Shown here: piece by piece, positions 29,431 through 36,314 of the stretch | How the letters are laid out: each line of letters starts with the position of its first letter | Position numbering within the stretch: the first letter of the stretch is position 1 | Assembly (NCBI GenBank): GCA_029279925.1 | Contig: JAJUHM010000003.1 | Location: 1-36,314, forward strand | DNA: 36,314 nucleotides | Direction: 5' to 3' | Source: Aquabacterium olei | GTDB lineage: Bacteria; Pseudomonadota; Gammaproteobacteria; Burkholderiales; Burkholderiaceae_C | Notes under the pieces: model-generated | Seen by the model: only the letters and a program-made list of their open reading frames with translations | What the model was told of the DNA's origin: nothing | The model's database searches: none | Made by a program: the position numbers and the translations under genes

Positions 29431-31602
29431 TCAGAACCCGTGCAGGTAACGGACGGACAGCAGGGCACTGCGCCCGACGGCGGGCTCGAAGAAGCGGCTG
29501 TTGCCATCGTTGACGATGACACTGCCGGCATAGCGCTTGTCCCCGATGTTGTCCACGCGGGCCAGCACCTCGACCGCGCTGCCGCGGGCGTCGAGCTGGA
29601 AGCGCTGGGTCCAGCGCACATTGACGATGCCCCAGCCGGCAGCGAAGTCGCTGTTGCGGTCGTTGACGGCCGTGCGGCTGCGGGCCTGCCATTCCAGGCC
29701 GCCCTCCATGCCGCGCATCGGCTGCCACACCAGCTCGGCAAAGGCGTTGTGCTTCTGCGTGCCGGCGATGCGGTTGCCCGCGGCCACGGGGGCGGTGGCG
29801 GTGGTGCAGGGGGTGCCCAGGCAGGTCAGGAAGTTGTCGCGGTACGTGGCATCGAGCCAGGTGAAGGCGGCGGCCGTGCGCCACTGCGGGCTCAGGCGCC
29901 ACTGGCCGGCCAGCTCGAGCCCCTTGCGCTGGGTGTGGCCGACGTTCTGGAAGGTCGAGCGGCCGCCGCTGTTGCTCAGCACGCCGATCTCGTTGCTGGT
30001 GTTGACAACGAACAGCGTGGCGTCCAGCGATGTGCCGGGGGCGGGCCGCCACTTGCTGCCGATCTCGGCATGGCGGCTGGTCTGGGGCTTCAGCGCGGTG
30101 TTGAAGCCGCCGCCCAGGTTGGTGCGGTATGCCAGTTCACCCAGCGTCGGCGATTCGAAGCCGCGACCGGTCCCGGCATGCAGGGTCAGCGTGGGGCTGG
30201 CCTTCCAGCGCAGGCCGAGCACCGGCGTGTTGTAGTCGTAGCGCATGGTGCCGGAGTCGTCGCCATTGCCGCTGGTGATGTAGCTGTCCTTGCTGGTCAG
30301 CGTGACCTGACCGGAGCGCAGGCCGGCGGTGACCGCCCAGTCGGCCGCGAAATCCCACTGGGCCTGGGCATAGGCCTCGCGGGTGCGGGCCGAGTTGGCC
30401 TCGTCGCGTCGCTGGGTGCCCTTGACGCCCAGTTGTGTCGGGGCGTTGCTGGGGCCGGTGTAGTTCTGGTAGCCCCGACGGGCGTCGTACTGGTCTTCCA
30501 TGTTGAGCCCGGTGACGAGATCGACGTCCGTCCATCGCCAGTTCAGGCGTCCGTCCAGGCCCATGTAGTCGCGGTCGAAGTCCACGACGCCGCCGCTGTG
30601 ACGGGGGTTGTTCTGGGTGGTGGGTGAGATGGACTGGAACTGCGTCACCGTCCGACGGCCGGCATAGGCCACCAGCTGGCTTTCCCGCAAGGCGCCCGAT
30701 TGCGTGAAGCGGTGCTGCCAGCTGGTGCCGAGCTGGGTCTGGTTCACGTTCTTGCGGGTGTTGTACTGCCGGGCTTCGGGTGCCACGCGGTCGGGGTCGG
30801 CATCGAAGTCCTTGCGCTCCAGTCCCAACGGGTCCTGCGCCTGCAGCACATGGTGGCTCACCTGGGCCACGATGCGGTCATGCGGCAGCCGCCATTCGGC
30901 CTTGACGTTGCCCAGGTGGCGGTCGGCCGCACTGCGGTCACGCGGGCCATCGGTGTGCATGCTGGATGCGCTGGCCGACATCGACAGCGTGTCGCTGATG
31001 GGCGCGCCGCCGGCCACGCGCACCTGGTAGAGCGCGTCACTGCCGATGTCGATGGCGCTTTCGAAGAAGCGCTCGGTGATGGGCTGGCTGACCAACGAGA
31101 TCACGCCGCCGGCCGCGTTGCCGTACAGCGCCGAGAACGGGCCCCGGATGACCTCGACTCGCTGGGCGCCGGCCAGGTCGAAGTGGCCGACCTGGCCCTG
31201 CCCGTCCGGCATGGTGGCGGGGATGCCGTCGGTGTACAGGCGCAGGCCGCGCACGCCGAAGGTGGCCCGAGCGCCGAAGCCGCGCGAACTGATTTGCAGA
31301 TCCTGCGCGTAGTTGTTGCGGTTGTTCACCACCAGGCCGGGCACGCGCGCCATGGCTTCCGACAGGTTCACCATGGGGCCGGCGCTGCGGAGGGTGCGGC
31401 TGTCGACCACGCTGGCTGCGAACGGCGCGTTCTGCAGCGCGGTGGCGCGCGGGCTGGCCGTGACCACCACCGGCTCTACCTCCTCGGGAGCGCCCTGGGC
31501 GAGCACACCGCAGGGCATCAGGCCGGCACACAGGCCGAGCACGGCCAGAGCGCGGGGTTGCAGTCGGAGGGCCGCGGCGCGGCGTGGGCGGTGGTTGTCT
31601 CG
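29431..31602 (-). CDS. TonB-dependent outer membrane receptor
   Basis: Signal peptide (ALAVLGLCAGLMPCGVLAQG), TonB box-like EEVEPVVVTA, plug domain (PFAASVVDSRTLRSAGPMVNLSEAMARVPGLVVNNRNNYAQDLQISSRGFGARATFGVRGLRLYTDGIPATMPDGQGQ), terminal aromatic (SVRYLHGF). Confidence 0.93.
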   Translation of the reverse strand, partial: RDNHRPRRAAALRLQPRALAVLGLCAGLMPCGVLAQGAPEEVEPVVVTASPRATALQNAPFAASVVDSRTLRSAGPMVNLSEAMARVPGLVVNNRNNYAQDLQISSRGFGARATFGVRGLRLYTDGIPATMPDGQGQVGHFDLAGAQRVEVIRGPFSALYGNAAGGVISLVSQPITERFFESAIDIGSDALYQVRVAGGAPISDTLSMSASASSMHTDGPRDRSAADRHLGNVKAEWRLPHDRIVAQVSHHVLQAQDPLGLERKDFDADPDRVAPEARQYNTRKNVNQTQLGTSWQHRFTQSGALRESQLVAYAGRRTVTQFQSISPTTQNNPRHSGGVVDFDRDYMGLDGRLNWRWTDVDLVTGLNMEDQYDARRGYQNYTGPSNAPTQLGVKGTQRRDEANSARTREAYAQAQWDFAADWAVTAGLRSGQVTLTSKDSYITSGNGDDSGTMRYDYNTPVLGLRWKASPTLTLHAGTGRGFESPTLGELAYRTNLGGGFNTALKPQTSRHAEIGSKWRPAPGTSLDATLFVVNTSNEIGVLSNSGGRSTFQNVGHTQRKGLELAGQWRLSPQWRTAAAFTWLDATYRDNFLTCLGTPCTTATAPVAAGNRIAGTQKHNAFAELVWQPMRGMEGGLEWQARSRTAVNDRNSDFAAGWGIVNVRWTQRFQLDARGSAVEVLARVDNIGDKRYAGSVIVNDGNSRFFEPAVGRSALLSVRYLHGF

Positions 31603-31681
31603 CATGGTCTCGTTGTGTTCTGAGCGGGCACCGGCGCGGGTCGCGCGCGGCCAGCCGCAAGGCTTGATTCGCACCCGAGTG

Positions 31682-31697
31682 TGCAGGGCGCGTGCCA
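31682..31697 (-). promoter_or_regulatory. candidate sigma-54 (-24/-12) promoter upstream of the TonB receptor
   Basis: Minus strand TGGCAC-GCGCC-CTGCA compared with the consensus TGGCAC-N5-TTGCW; correct GG/GC spacing; about 80-95 bp upstream of the ATG at 31602. Confidence 0.5.
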
Positions 31698-31791
31698 GGC
31701 CTCATCCTGCACGCTCACGGGCTGATCTGGGCGGCCGCAGCTTCAGAACCCGGGGAGACCCCCACCCCCGCTCATGATTTTCACGAGGGGG

Positions 31792-31829
31792 TGTGACAGC
31801 GCTGACACAGGTGTGCGGCGGTGTGACAC
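31792..31829. promoter_or_regulatory. TGTGACA dyad cluster upstream of the TonB receptor
   Basis: TGTGACAGCGCTGACACA (31792-31809), near-palindrome with one mismatched pair, then GTGTGACAC (31821-31829). Shares the GTGACA core with 26607-26649. Confidence 0.5.
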
Positions 31830-31840
31830 CGTGGAGCAGC

Positions 31841-31867
31841 AAAAAAAACGGGCCCCGAAGGACCCGT
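31841..31867 (-). terminator. rho-independent terminator of flhDC
   Basis: Minus strand ACGGGTCC-TTCG-GGGCCCGT-TTTTTT; UUCG tetraloop, 8 bp stem (one G-U), U tract. Confidence 0.85.
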
Positions 31868-31897
31868 GAGGAGGAGACCCATGAAACGCAAGGAAAC

Positions 31898-32434
31898 TCA
31901 GTGCATCTGGATGCCGCCCGCGGCCTTGCCCTTGCCGGCGCGGGCGGGCGGGTTGCACATCCCGCAGACGAAGTGGCGCGCGATCTCATGCGGATGGGTG
32001 ACGAAGTGGCCACCGCACTTCGAGCACTTGGTCATGCTGAGCATGCCGTTGTCGACGAACTTCACCAGACGCCAGGCGCGCGTCACCGACAGCAGCGGCT
32101 CGAGGTTCTGAGTGGTGGTCTGTTCCAGATAGAGCTGGTAGGCCTTGATCACCACGTCGATCTCGTCCATTTCCGCGGCCTTGTTCAGGTACTCGTGGAT
32201 GTTCATGAACAGGCTGGCGTGGATGTTGGGCTGCCAGGTCATGAACCAGTCGGTCGAGAAGGGGAGCTGGCCTTTCGACGGCGACTTGCCCGAGACTTCC
32301 TTGTACAGGCGCAGCAGGCGCTCGTAAGACATGTCGGTTTCCGATTCCAGCACCTGCAGGCGGGCACCCAGGTTGATCAGGGTGACGGCGCGCTCGATTT
32401 GCTTGGCTTCGGTCAACAGGCTCTTGGTGCGCAT
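31898..32434 (-). CDS. flhC: flagellar master transcriptional activator FlhC
   Basis: KSLLTEAKQIERAVTLINLGARLQVLESETDMSYERLLRLYKEVSGKSPSKGQLPFSTDWFMTWQPNIHASLF...; Zn-binding CSKCGGHFVTHPHEIARHFVCGMC. Confidence 0.97.
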   Translation of the reverse strand: MRTKSLLTEAKQIERAVTLINLGARLQVLESETDMSYERLLRLYKEVSGKSPSKGQLPFSTDWFMTWQPNIHASLFMNIHEYLNKAAEMDEIDVVIKAYQLYLEQTTTQNLEPLLSVTRAWRLVKFVDNGMLSMTKCSKCGGHFVTHPHEIARHFVCGMCNPPARAGKGKAAGGIQMH

Positions 32435-32495
32435 GATGGGCTTTCTCGGAAGGGGGCGGATCGTGAGGACGGGGTCAGGCGGGTGATGCCGAGAC

Positions 32496-32819
32496 TCAGG
32501 CGGCTTCTTGATGGCGGCCGGCCATCAGGATCGAGGCGTGCAGGCGGCTGACCGCGTCGTTGGCGGCACCCTTGCCGTGGTTGGTCAGCAGGTTCCACAC
32601 GAGGTCGTCATCGACACGCATGCGGCACACCAGGGTGTTGCCCGACGCGATCTTCAGCACCTGAGCCGGGGTCAGCGAGGCCAGACGGTCGGCCGCTTCT
32701 TCCGACAGACCCAGGCGGAACAGCGCCTGTTCGCGGTCCGTGCGGATCAGGTTCTGAGCCAGCATCAGGTACGACAGGTTGGTTTCGCGGATTTCGTTGA
32801 GGATCTGTTCGTTGGTCAT
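32496..32819 (-). CDS. flhD: flagellar master transcriptional activator FlhD
   Basis: MTNEQILNEIRETNLSYLMLAQNLIRTDREQALFRLGLSEEAADRLASLTPAQVLKIASGNTLVCRMRVDD; adjacent to flhC. The track ORF starts at 32879; family start is at 32819. Confidence 0.96.
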   Translation of the reverse strand: MTNEQILNEIRETNLSYLMLAQNLIRTDREQALFRLGLSEEAADRLASLTPAQVLKIASGNTLVCRMRVDDDLVWNLLTNHGKGAANDAVSRLHASILMAGRHQEAA

Positions 32820-33144
32820 GGTGGGCTCCGTTGTCTGGCTGTGCGGTGCAGTGCGGAACTGCGTTGTCGATGGAGTCATTGTGCAAACAACGGCCAGTTT
32901 TCTTGATAGGCCGCTGGCTGTAAGGCAGGTCGGCGCACGGCTAGCTTCTTTGTAAGAATTTGTCTGACAAGCCCGCTGAACAGCACCCTCTTCCGGGCCC
33001 AGTCATTTGTCTGGGAAAAACATGCCATTTCCGGTCTTGAGTGACGTTTGATCACACCGTGATTTGTATCAACGCCGTTACCGGAAATTCCCGTGTGTGA
33101 AGGGTGTCACAGACAACGGCAAACCTGCGCCGTTATGCTTCATT

Positions 33145-33232
33145 CCCAAGGGCAACCCGTCCGAAAGGGCGAGGGCGCAAAGCTGCGGGGCTAAAGACGA
33201 TCCGATCGTTCACGCCAGCCGGGCCGCCACGG
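33145..33232 (+). ncRNA. cyclic di-GMP-I (GEMM-I) riboswitch aptamer
   Basis: CCAAGGGCAACCCGTCCGAAAGGGCGAGGGCGCAAAGCTGCGGGGCTAAAGACGATCCGATCGTTCACGCCAGCCGGGCCGCC. Matches the conserved AGGGCAA...(GAAA tetraloop)...GCGCAAAGC...GGGCUAA...CCAGCCGGGYYGCC layout. Confidence 0.9.
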
Positions 33233-33333
33233 AAGGTCGTACGTGTAACAAGCGTGCGGTCCGGATCGTGTCATCCAGCCCAGCGCTGCCCGTCCGACCG
33301 ACCTTGTGGTCACCAGTCAACAGGAGGGCGCTC

Positions 33334-35256
33334 ATGCGCTGGCAAAAGTTCAATCTTCGTTCCTCGATCATCACCGTTGCCGCTCTGGTTGCATTGGGCG
33401 CGTCCGGGCTCGTTTCGCACGCTGCAGCACCGACCACCTCGTCGGTCCTGAGCACCAATCTGTCCCAGGCGGCTTCGCTGAAGGTCGAGCAGCTGCTGGC
33501 CATGCAGCCTGGTACCCAGGTCAGCATCGACTTCCCGGTGGCTGGCCGCCAGAACGTGGTCTTCGAGCACACCACGGCCGGCGTGGGAGGCTTGCGCTAC
33601 TGGCACGGCCATCTGGCTGGCAACGAGCGCAATCGGGTGGTGATCCAGGAACTGGCCAACGGCCGGGTGGTGGGCGCCGTGCGCTTCAACGGCAAGCTGG
33701 TGAACTTCCGCCAGGAAGCCGACCGCTCGCTGGTGGCCTCGCGGGACATGGCCCGCGTGAGCGGCCAGGCGTGGACGCTGGGTGAACGCCTCGACAAGGC
33801 GACCACCGTGGTCAACCAGAACCTGTCGGCCCTGGTCCAGGCCACCGTGGGCAGCGAACTGGCCATCCCGCTGCCGGGTGGCCGCACCGAGGTGGCCATC
33901 GTCACCAGCACCGCGCTCGACGCCGAAGGCAACCTGCAACTGGAAGCCGTCAGCCGTCTCGAAGGGCGGGGCAGTCCCACCGTGGTCACGGTTGGCACCG
34001 ACGCCACGTTTGCCGCCATTTTCACGCCGCAAGGTGAGTACCAGGTGCAGACGCGCAATGGGCGCACGGTGGTGCTCGACCCGCGCGCCGCAGGCTGGAC
34101 CGAACCGGGCGGCGATGACCACGTCACCGACGGGCACGAAGAGCCGTACACCGCCGCTGCCGTGTCGACCCGGAACACGACCACCGCAGCCAGCACGACC
34201 ACGACCACCAGCACCACGACGGGCTCGCTGACGCCGCTGCCGGCTGGCGCCGTGGACACCACCATCACGCTGCTGATGACCTACAGCCCGTCCTTCGTGA
34301 CGATGTGGGGCAGCGAATCGGCAGCCCGGACCCGGCTGTCCAATCTGGTTCAGGTGGCCAATACCGCCTATGGCAACAGCGGCACCGGCGTGCGCTTCAA
34401 GGTCGTGGGCTGGAAGCTGATCAACCAGGCCGATGCCACCCCGCAAACGGTGTTGCCCAACCTGCGCGGCAGCCGGGGCGCGTTTGCCGGCCTGGGCTCG
34501 CTGCGCTCGACGGTGGGCGCGGCCATGGTGACCTTCTTCGCGCCCTTCAACAGCGTGACAGCGTCGACCAACACCTGCGGCCTGGCCTACGTGCCGGCAG
34601 CCGGCGCGCAAGGGCTGAGCGCCTACCGCACCCAGGTACCGACGCTCGCGTTCTCGGCGCTGAACGACGGCCAGCACGGCAGCAGCTACTGCTCGGCGCT
34701 GAGCTTCGCGCACGAACTGGGCCACAACCTGGGCGCCATGCATGACAAGGCGAACTCCGGAACCGCTGGCGTGTTCCCGTACAGCTACGGCCGCGGTGTG
34801 AGCGGCAGCTTCGGCACCGTGATGTCCTATGTCTATCCGCGGGTTGCACTGTTCTCGTCGCCGCAACTGAAGTGCACCAGCACCGGCACCACGTGCGGCA
34901 CTGCCGCCGAGAACGTGGTGTCCACGGTGCTGCAGACCAAGTCCGTCGTGGCGGCGCTCGGCAAGCCGGCCAATGCCAGCGTCGATGTCGCTGGCGCCAC
35001 GATGGTCGCCGGTGCACTGCGCACCTCCACCGGTGCCGCCTACACGGGCGCTGCCACCATCAGCTCCACCACCTCGGGCGTGAGCTGCACCATCGGCACC
35101 ACCGGGCTGTACGTCTGCCGCGTGCCGAGCGGGACCAGCTCGATCTCGGTCGCCGTCAAGGTCACCGGCAAGACGGTCAGCCCCGCGGTGGCGACATTCG
35201 GTGTCAACGTCATGGCCGACCGACCCGTCACCGGCACGACCTTCTACGTTTACTGA
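33334..35256 (+). CDS. secreted reprolysin-like (metzincin, M12-type) zinc metalloprotease
   Basis: MRWQKFNLRSSIITVAALVALGASGLVSHAAAP signal; catalytic SFAHELGHNLGAMHD (HExxHNxGxxHD) and downstream Met-turn-like GTVMSY; RBS AGGAGGG before ATG 33334. The track start at 33064 would run through the riboswitch. Confidence 0.92.
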   Translation: MRWQKFNLRSSIITVAALVALGASGLVSHAAAPTTSSVLSTNLSQAASLKVEQLLAMQPGTQVSIDFPVAGRQNVVFEHTTAGVGGLRYWHGHLAGNERNRVVIQELANGRVVGAVRFNGKLVNFRQEADRSLVASRDMARVSGQAWTLGERLDKATTVVNQNLSALVQATVGSELAIPLPGGRTEVAIVTSTALDAEGNLQLEAVSRLEGRGSPTVVTVGTDATFAAIFTPQGEYQVQTRNGRTVVLDPRAAGWTEPGGDDHVTDGHEEPYTAAAVSTRNTTTAASTTTTTSTTTGSLTPLPAGAVDTTITLLMTYSPSFVTMWGSESAARTRLSNLVQVANTAYGNSGTGVRFKVVGWKLINQADATPQTVLPNLRGSRGAFAGLGSLRSTVGAAMVTFFAPFNSVTASTNTCGLAYVPAAGAQGLSAYRTQVPTLAFSALNDGQHGSSYCSALSFAHELGHNLGAMHDKANSGTAGVFPYSYGRGVSGSFGTVMSYVYPRVALFSSPQLKCTSTGTTCGTAAENVVSTVLQTKSVVAALGKPANASVDVAGATMVAGALRTSTGAAYTGAATISSTTSGVSCTIGTTGLYVCRVPSGTSSISVAVKVTGKTVSPAVATFGVNVMADRPVTGTTFYVY

Positions 35257-35303
35257 CTCCTGCCCGAGGGCCTGTCCGCCCCATCAGGGCGGCCCCTCCT
35301 GCT

Positions 35304-35338
35304 GCGGCCTGTTCACCTCGGTGCACAGGCCGCTTTTT
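35304..35338 (+). terminator. rho-independent terminator after the metalloprotease
   Basis: GCGGCCTGT-N12-ACAGGCCGC-TTTTT; 9 bp perfect stem. Confidence 0.88.
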
Positions 35339-35361
35339 CATGTCCGCCGGGTGACATGTCA

Positions 35362-35398
35362 ATAGGCGACATCAATGGAGTGAATTTGTTCAATCAAT
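35362..35398 (+). promoter_or_regulatory. candidate OxyR binding site upstream of ahpC
   Basis: ATAG-N7-CAAT-N7-ATTT-N7-CAAT compared with ATAG-N7-CTAT-N7-ATAG-N7-CTAT: 12/16 matches with exact spacing, abutting a plausible -35, with -10 TAATAT at 35422. Confidence 0.55.
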
Positions 35399-35472
35399 TC
35401 GCTATATGAGGCTGGCTGACCTAATATTCGTTCTGTTGTCTCACAACACAACCCAAACCAAGGAACCGATCC

Positions 35473-36048
35473 ATGAGCCTGATCAACACGCAAGTCCAGC
35501 CGTTCAAGACCCAAGCCTTCGTCAACCGTGGTGGCAAGGGTGAGTTCATCGAGGTGACCGACGAGAGCCTGAAGGGCAAGTGGTCCGTCCTGATCTTCAT
35601 GCCGGCCGCCTTCACCTTCAACTGCCCGACCGAGATCGAAGACGCTGCCGACAACTACGCCGAGTTCCAGAAGGCCGGTGCCGAGGTCTACATCGTGACC
35701 ACCGACACCCACTTCTCGCACAAGGTGTGGCACGAAACCTCGCCGGCCGTCGGCAAGGCCAAGTTCCCGCTGGTGGGCGACCCCACCCACACGCTGACCA
35801 ACGCCTTCGGCGTGCACATCCCCGAAGAGGGTCTGGCCCTGCGCGGCACCTTCGTGGTGAACCCGGACGGCGTCATCAAGACCGTCGAAATCCACTCGAA
35901 CGAGATCGCCCGCGACGTGTCGGAAACCCTGCGCAAGCTGAAGGCTGCCCAGTACACCGCCGCCAACCCCGGCCAGGTCTGCCCGGCCAAGTGGAAGGAA
36001 GGCGCCAAGACCCTGGCTCCGTCGCTGGACCTGGTCGGCAAGATCTGA
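35473..36048 (+). CDS. ahpC: alkyl hydroperoxide reductase subunit C (peroxiredoxin)
   Basis: FIEVTDESLKGKWSVLIFMPAAFTFNCPTEIEDAADNYAEF...TDTHFSHKVWHETSPAVGKAKFPLVGDPT...GQVCPAKWKEGAKTL; peroxidatic and resolving Cys present. Confidence 0.97.
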   Translation: MSLINTQVQPFKTQAFVNRGGKGEFIEVTDESLKGKWSVLIFMPAAFTFNCPTEIEDAADNYAEFQKAGAEVYIVTTDTHFSHKVWHETSPAVGKAKFPLVGDPTHTLTNAFGVHIPEEGLALRGTFVVNPDGVIKTVEIHSNEIARDVSETLRKLKAAQYTAANPGQVCPAKWKEGAKTLAPSLDLVGKI

Positions 36049-36245
36049 TCGATCTGACGTCAGACACGCTGTTGTTTGACCTGTGAGAAGGCGCGCCCTT
36101 CCCACACCGCTGACACTGCCTACCCTGCGGGCCCACGAAGCCGGCCGGGGTGGGGCAGTGCAGCCTGCTCGCTGGCCCCAACCCTTGACGCAGTACAGGA
36201 GGCCGGTTTTCACAGTCGCTTGACACCGAATTCACTCAGAAAAGG

Positions 36246-36314
36246 ATGACCACCATGCTGGACGACAGCCTCAAAGCCCAACTCGGCGCCTACCTGGAGC
36301 GCGTGCAACAGCCG
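36246..36314 (+). CDS. ahpF: alkyl hydroperoxide reductase subunit F, N-terminal fragment (truncated by window edge)
   Basis: MTTMLDDSLKAQLGAYLERVQQP matches the AhpF N-terminus; directly downstream of ahpC. Confidence 0.8.
   Translation, partial: MTTMLDDSLKAQLGAYLERVQQP

Noticed and set aside
28582-30627. 681 aa plus-strand ORF spanning the activator 3' end and the TonB receptor antisense
   Set aside because: Crosses a terminator and two supported genes in the wrong frame; no domain signal.
31603-31760. Cobalamin riboswitch upstream of the TonB receptor
   Set aside because: Looked for B12-box and GGGAAGG-like conserved elements on the minus strand and did not find them.
33040-33075. CRP-like site (TGTGATCAAACGTCACT on the minus strand) upstream of flhD
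   Set aside because: Half-site spacing is off by one from TGTGA-N6-TCACA; too weak to claim.
33064-33333. N-terminal 90 aa extension of the metalloprotease ORF
   Set aside because: Coincides with the GEMM riboswitch; the signal peptide and RBS place the start at 33334.

Overview
This 36.3 kb window is GC-rich and bacterial; gene content suggests a Burkholderiales-type betaproteobacterium. It is densely coding. Left to right: a SIR2-family deacetylase (5'-truncated); an AttEFGH-like ABC exporter operon whose AttH/lipocalin-like gene has an in-frame TAA inside the EWWY motif; a DUF1289 gene; an ethanolamine block (AraC/EutR-like regulator, TorF-like porin, ethanolamine permease, eutBC); sdaA; and an orphan T6SS effector island on the minus strand (VgrG, DUF4123 adaptor, DUF3304 lipoprotein, Tle/DUF2235 phospholipase, a second DUF3304 gene interrupted by an in-frame TAA, a Sel1/DUF6396-like protein, DUF5329). 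Then come DUF456, a GGDEF diguanylate cyclase, a PQQ-dependent sugar/sorbosone dehydrogenase-like lipoprotein, an AcoR-like sigma-54 activator, a TonB-dependent receptor, flhC/flhD, a c-di-GMP-I (GEMM) riboswitch upstream of a secreted HExxHNxGxxHD metalloprotease, ahpC, and the start of ahpF. The strongest items for follow-up are: (1) the c-di-GMP-I riboswitch controlling a secreted metalloprotease and divergent from flhDC; (2) a possible sigma-54 regulon with GTGACA dyads and a -24/-12 promoter linking the activator, the TonB receptor and the PQQ-type dehydrogenase; (3) a long inverted repeat in the divergent porin/ethanolamine-permease promoter; (4) the Tle effector module flanked by two DUF3304 genes; (5) two in-frame TAA interruptions where every intact CDS I checked ends in TGA. 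All calls come from reading the sequence; no searches were run.
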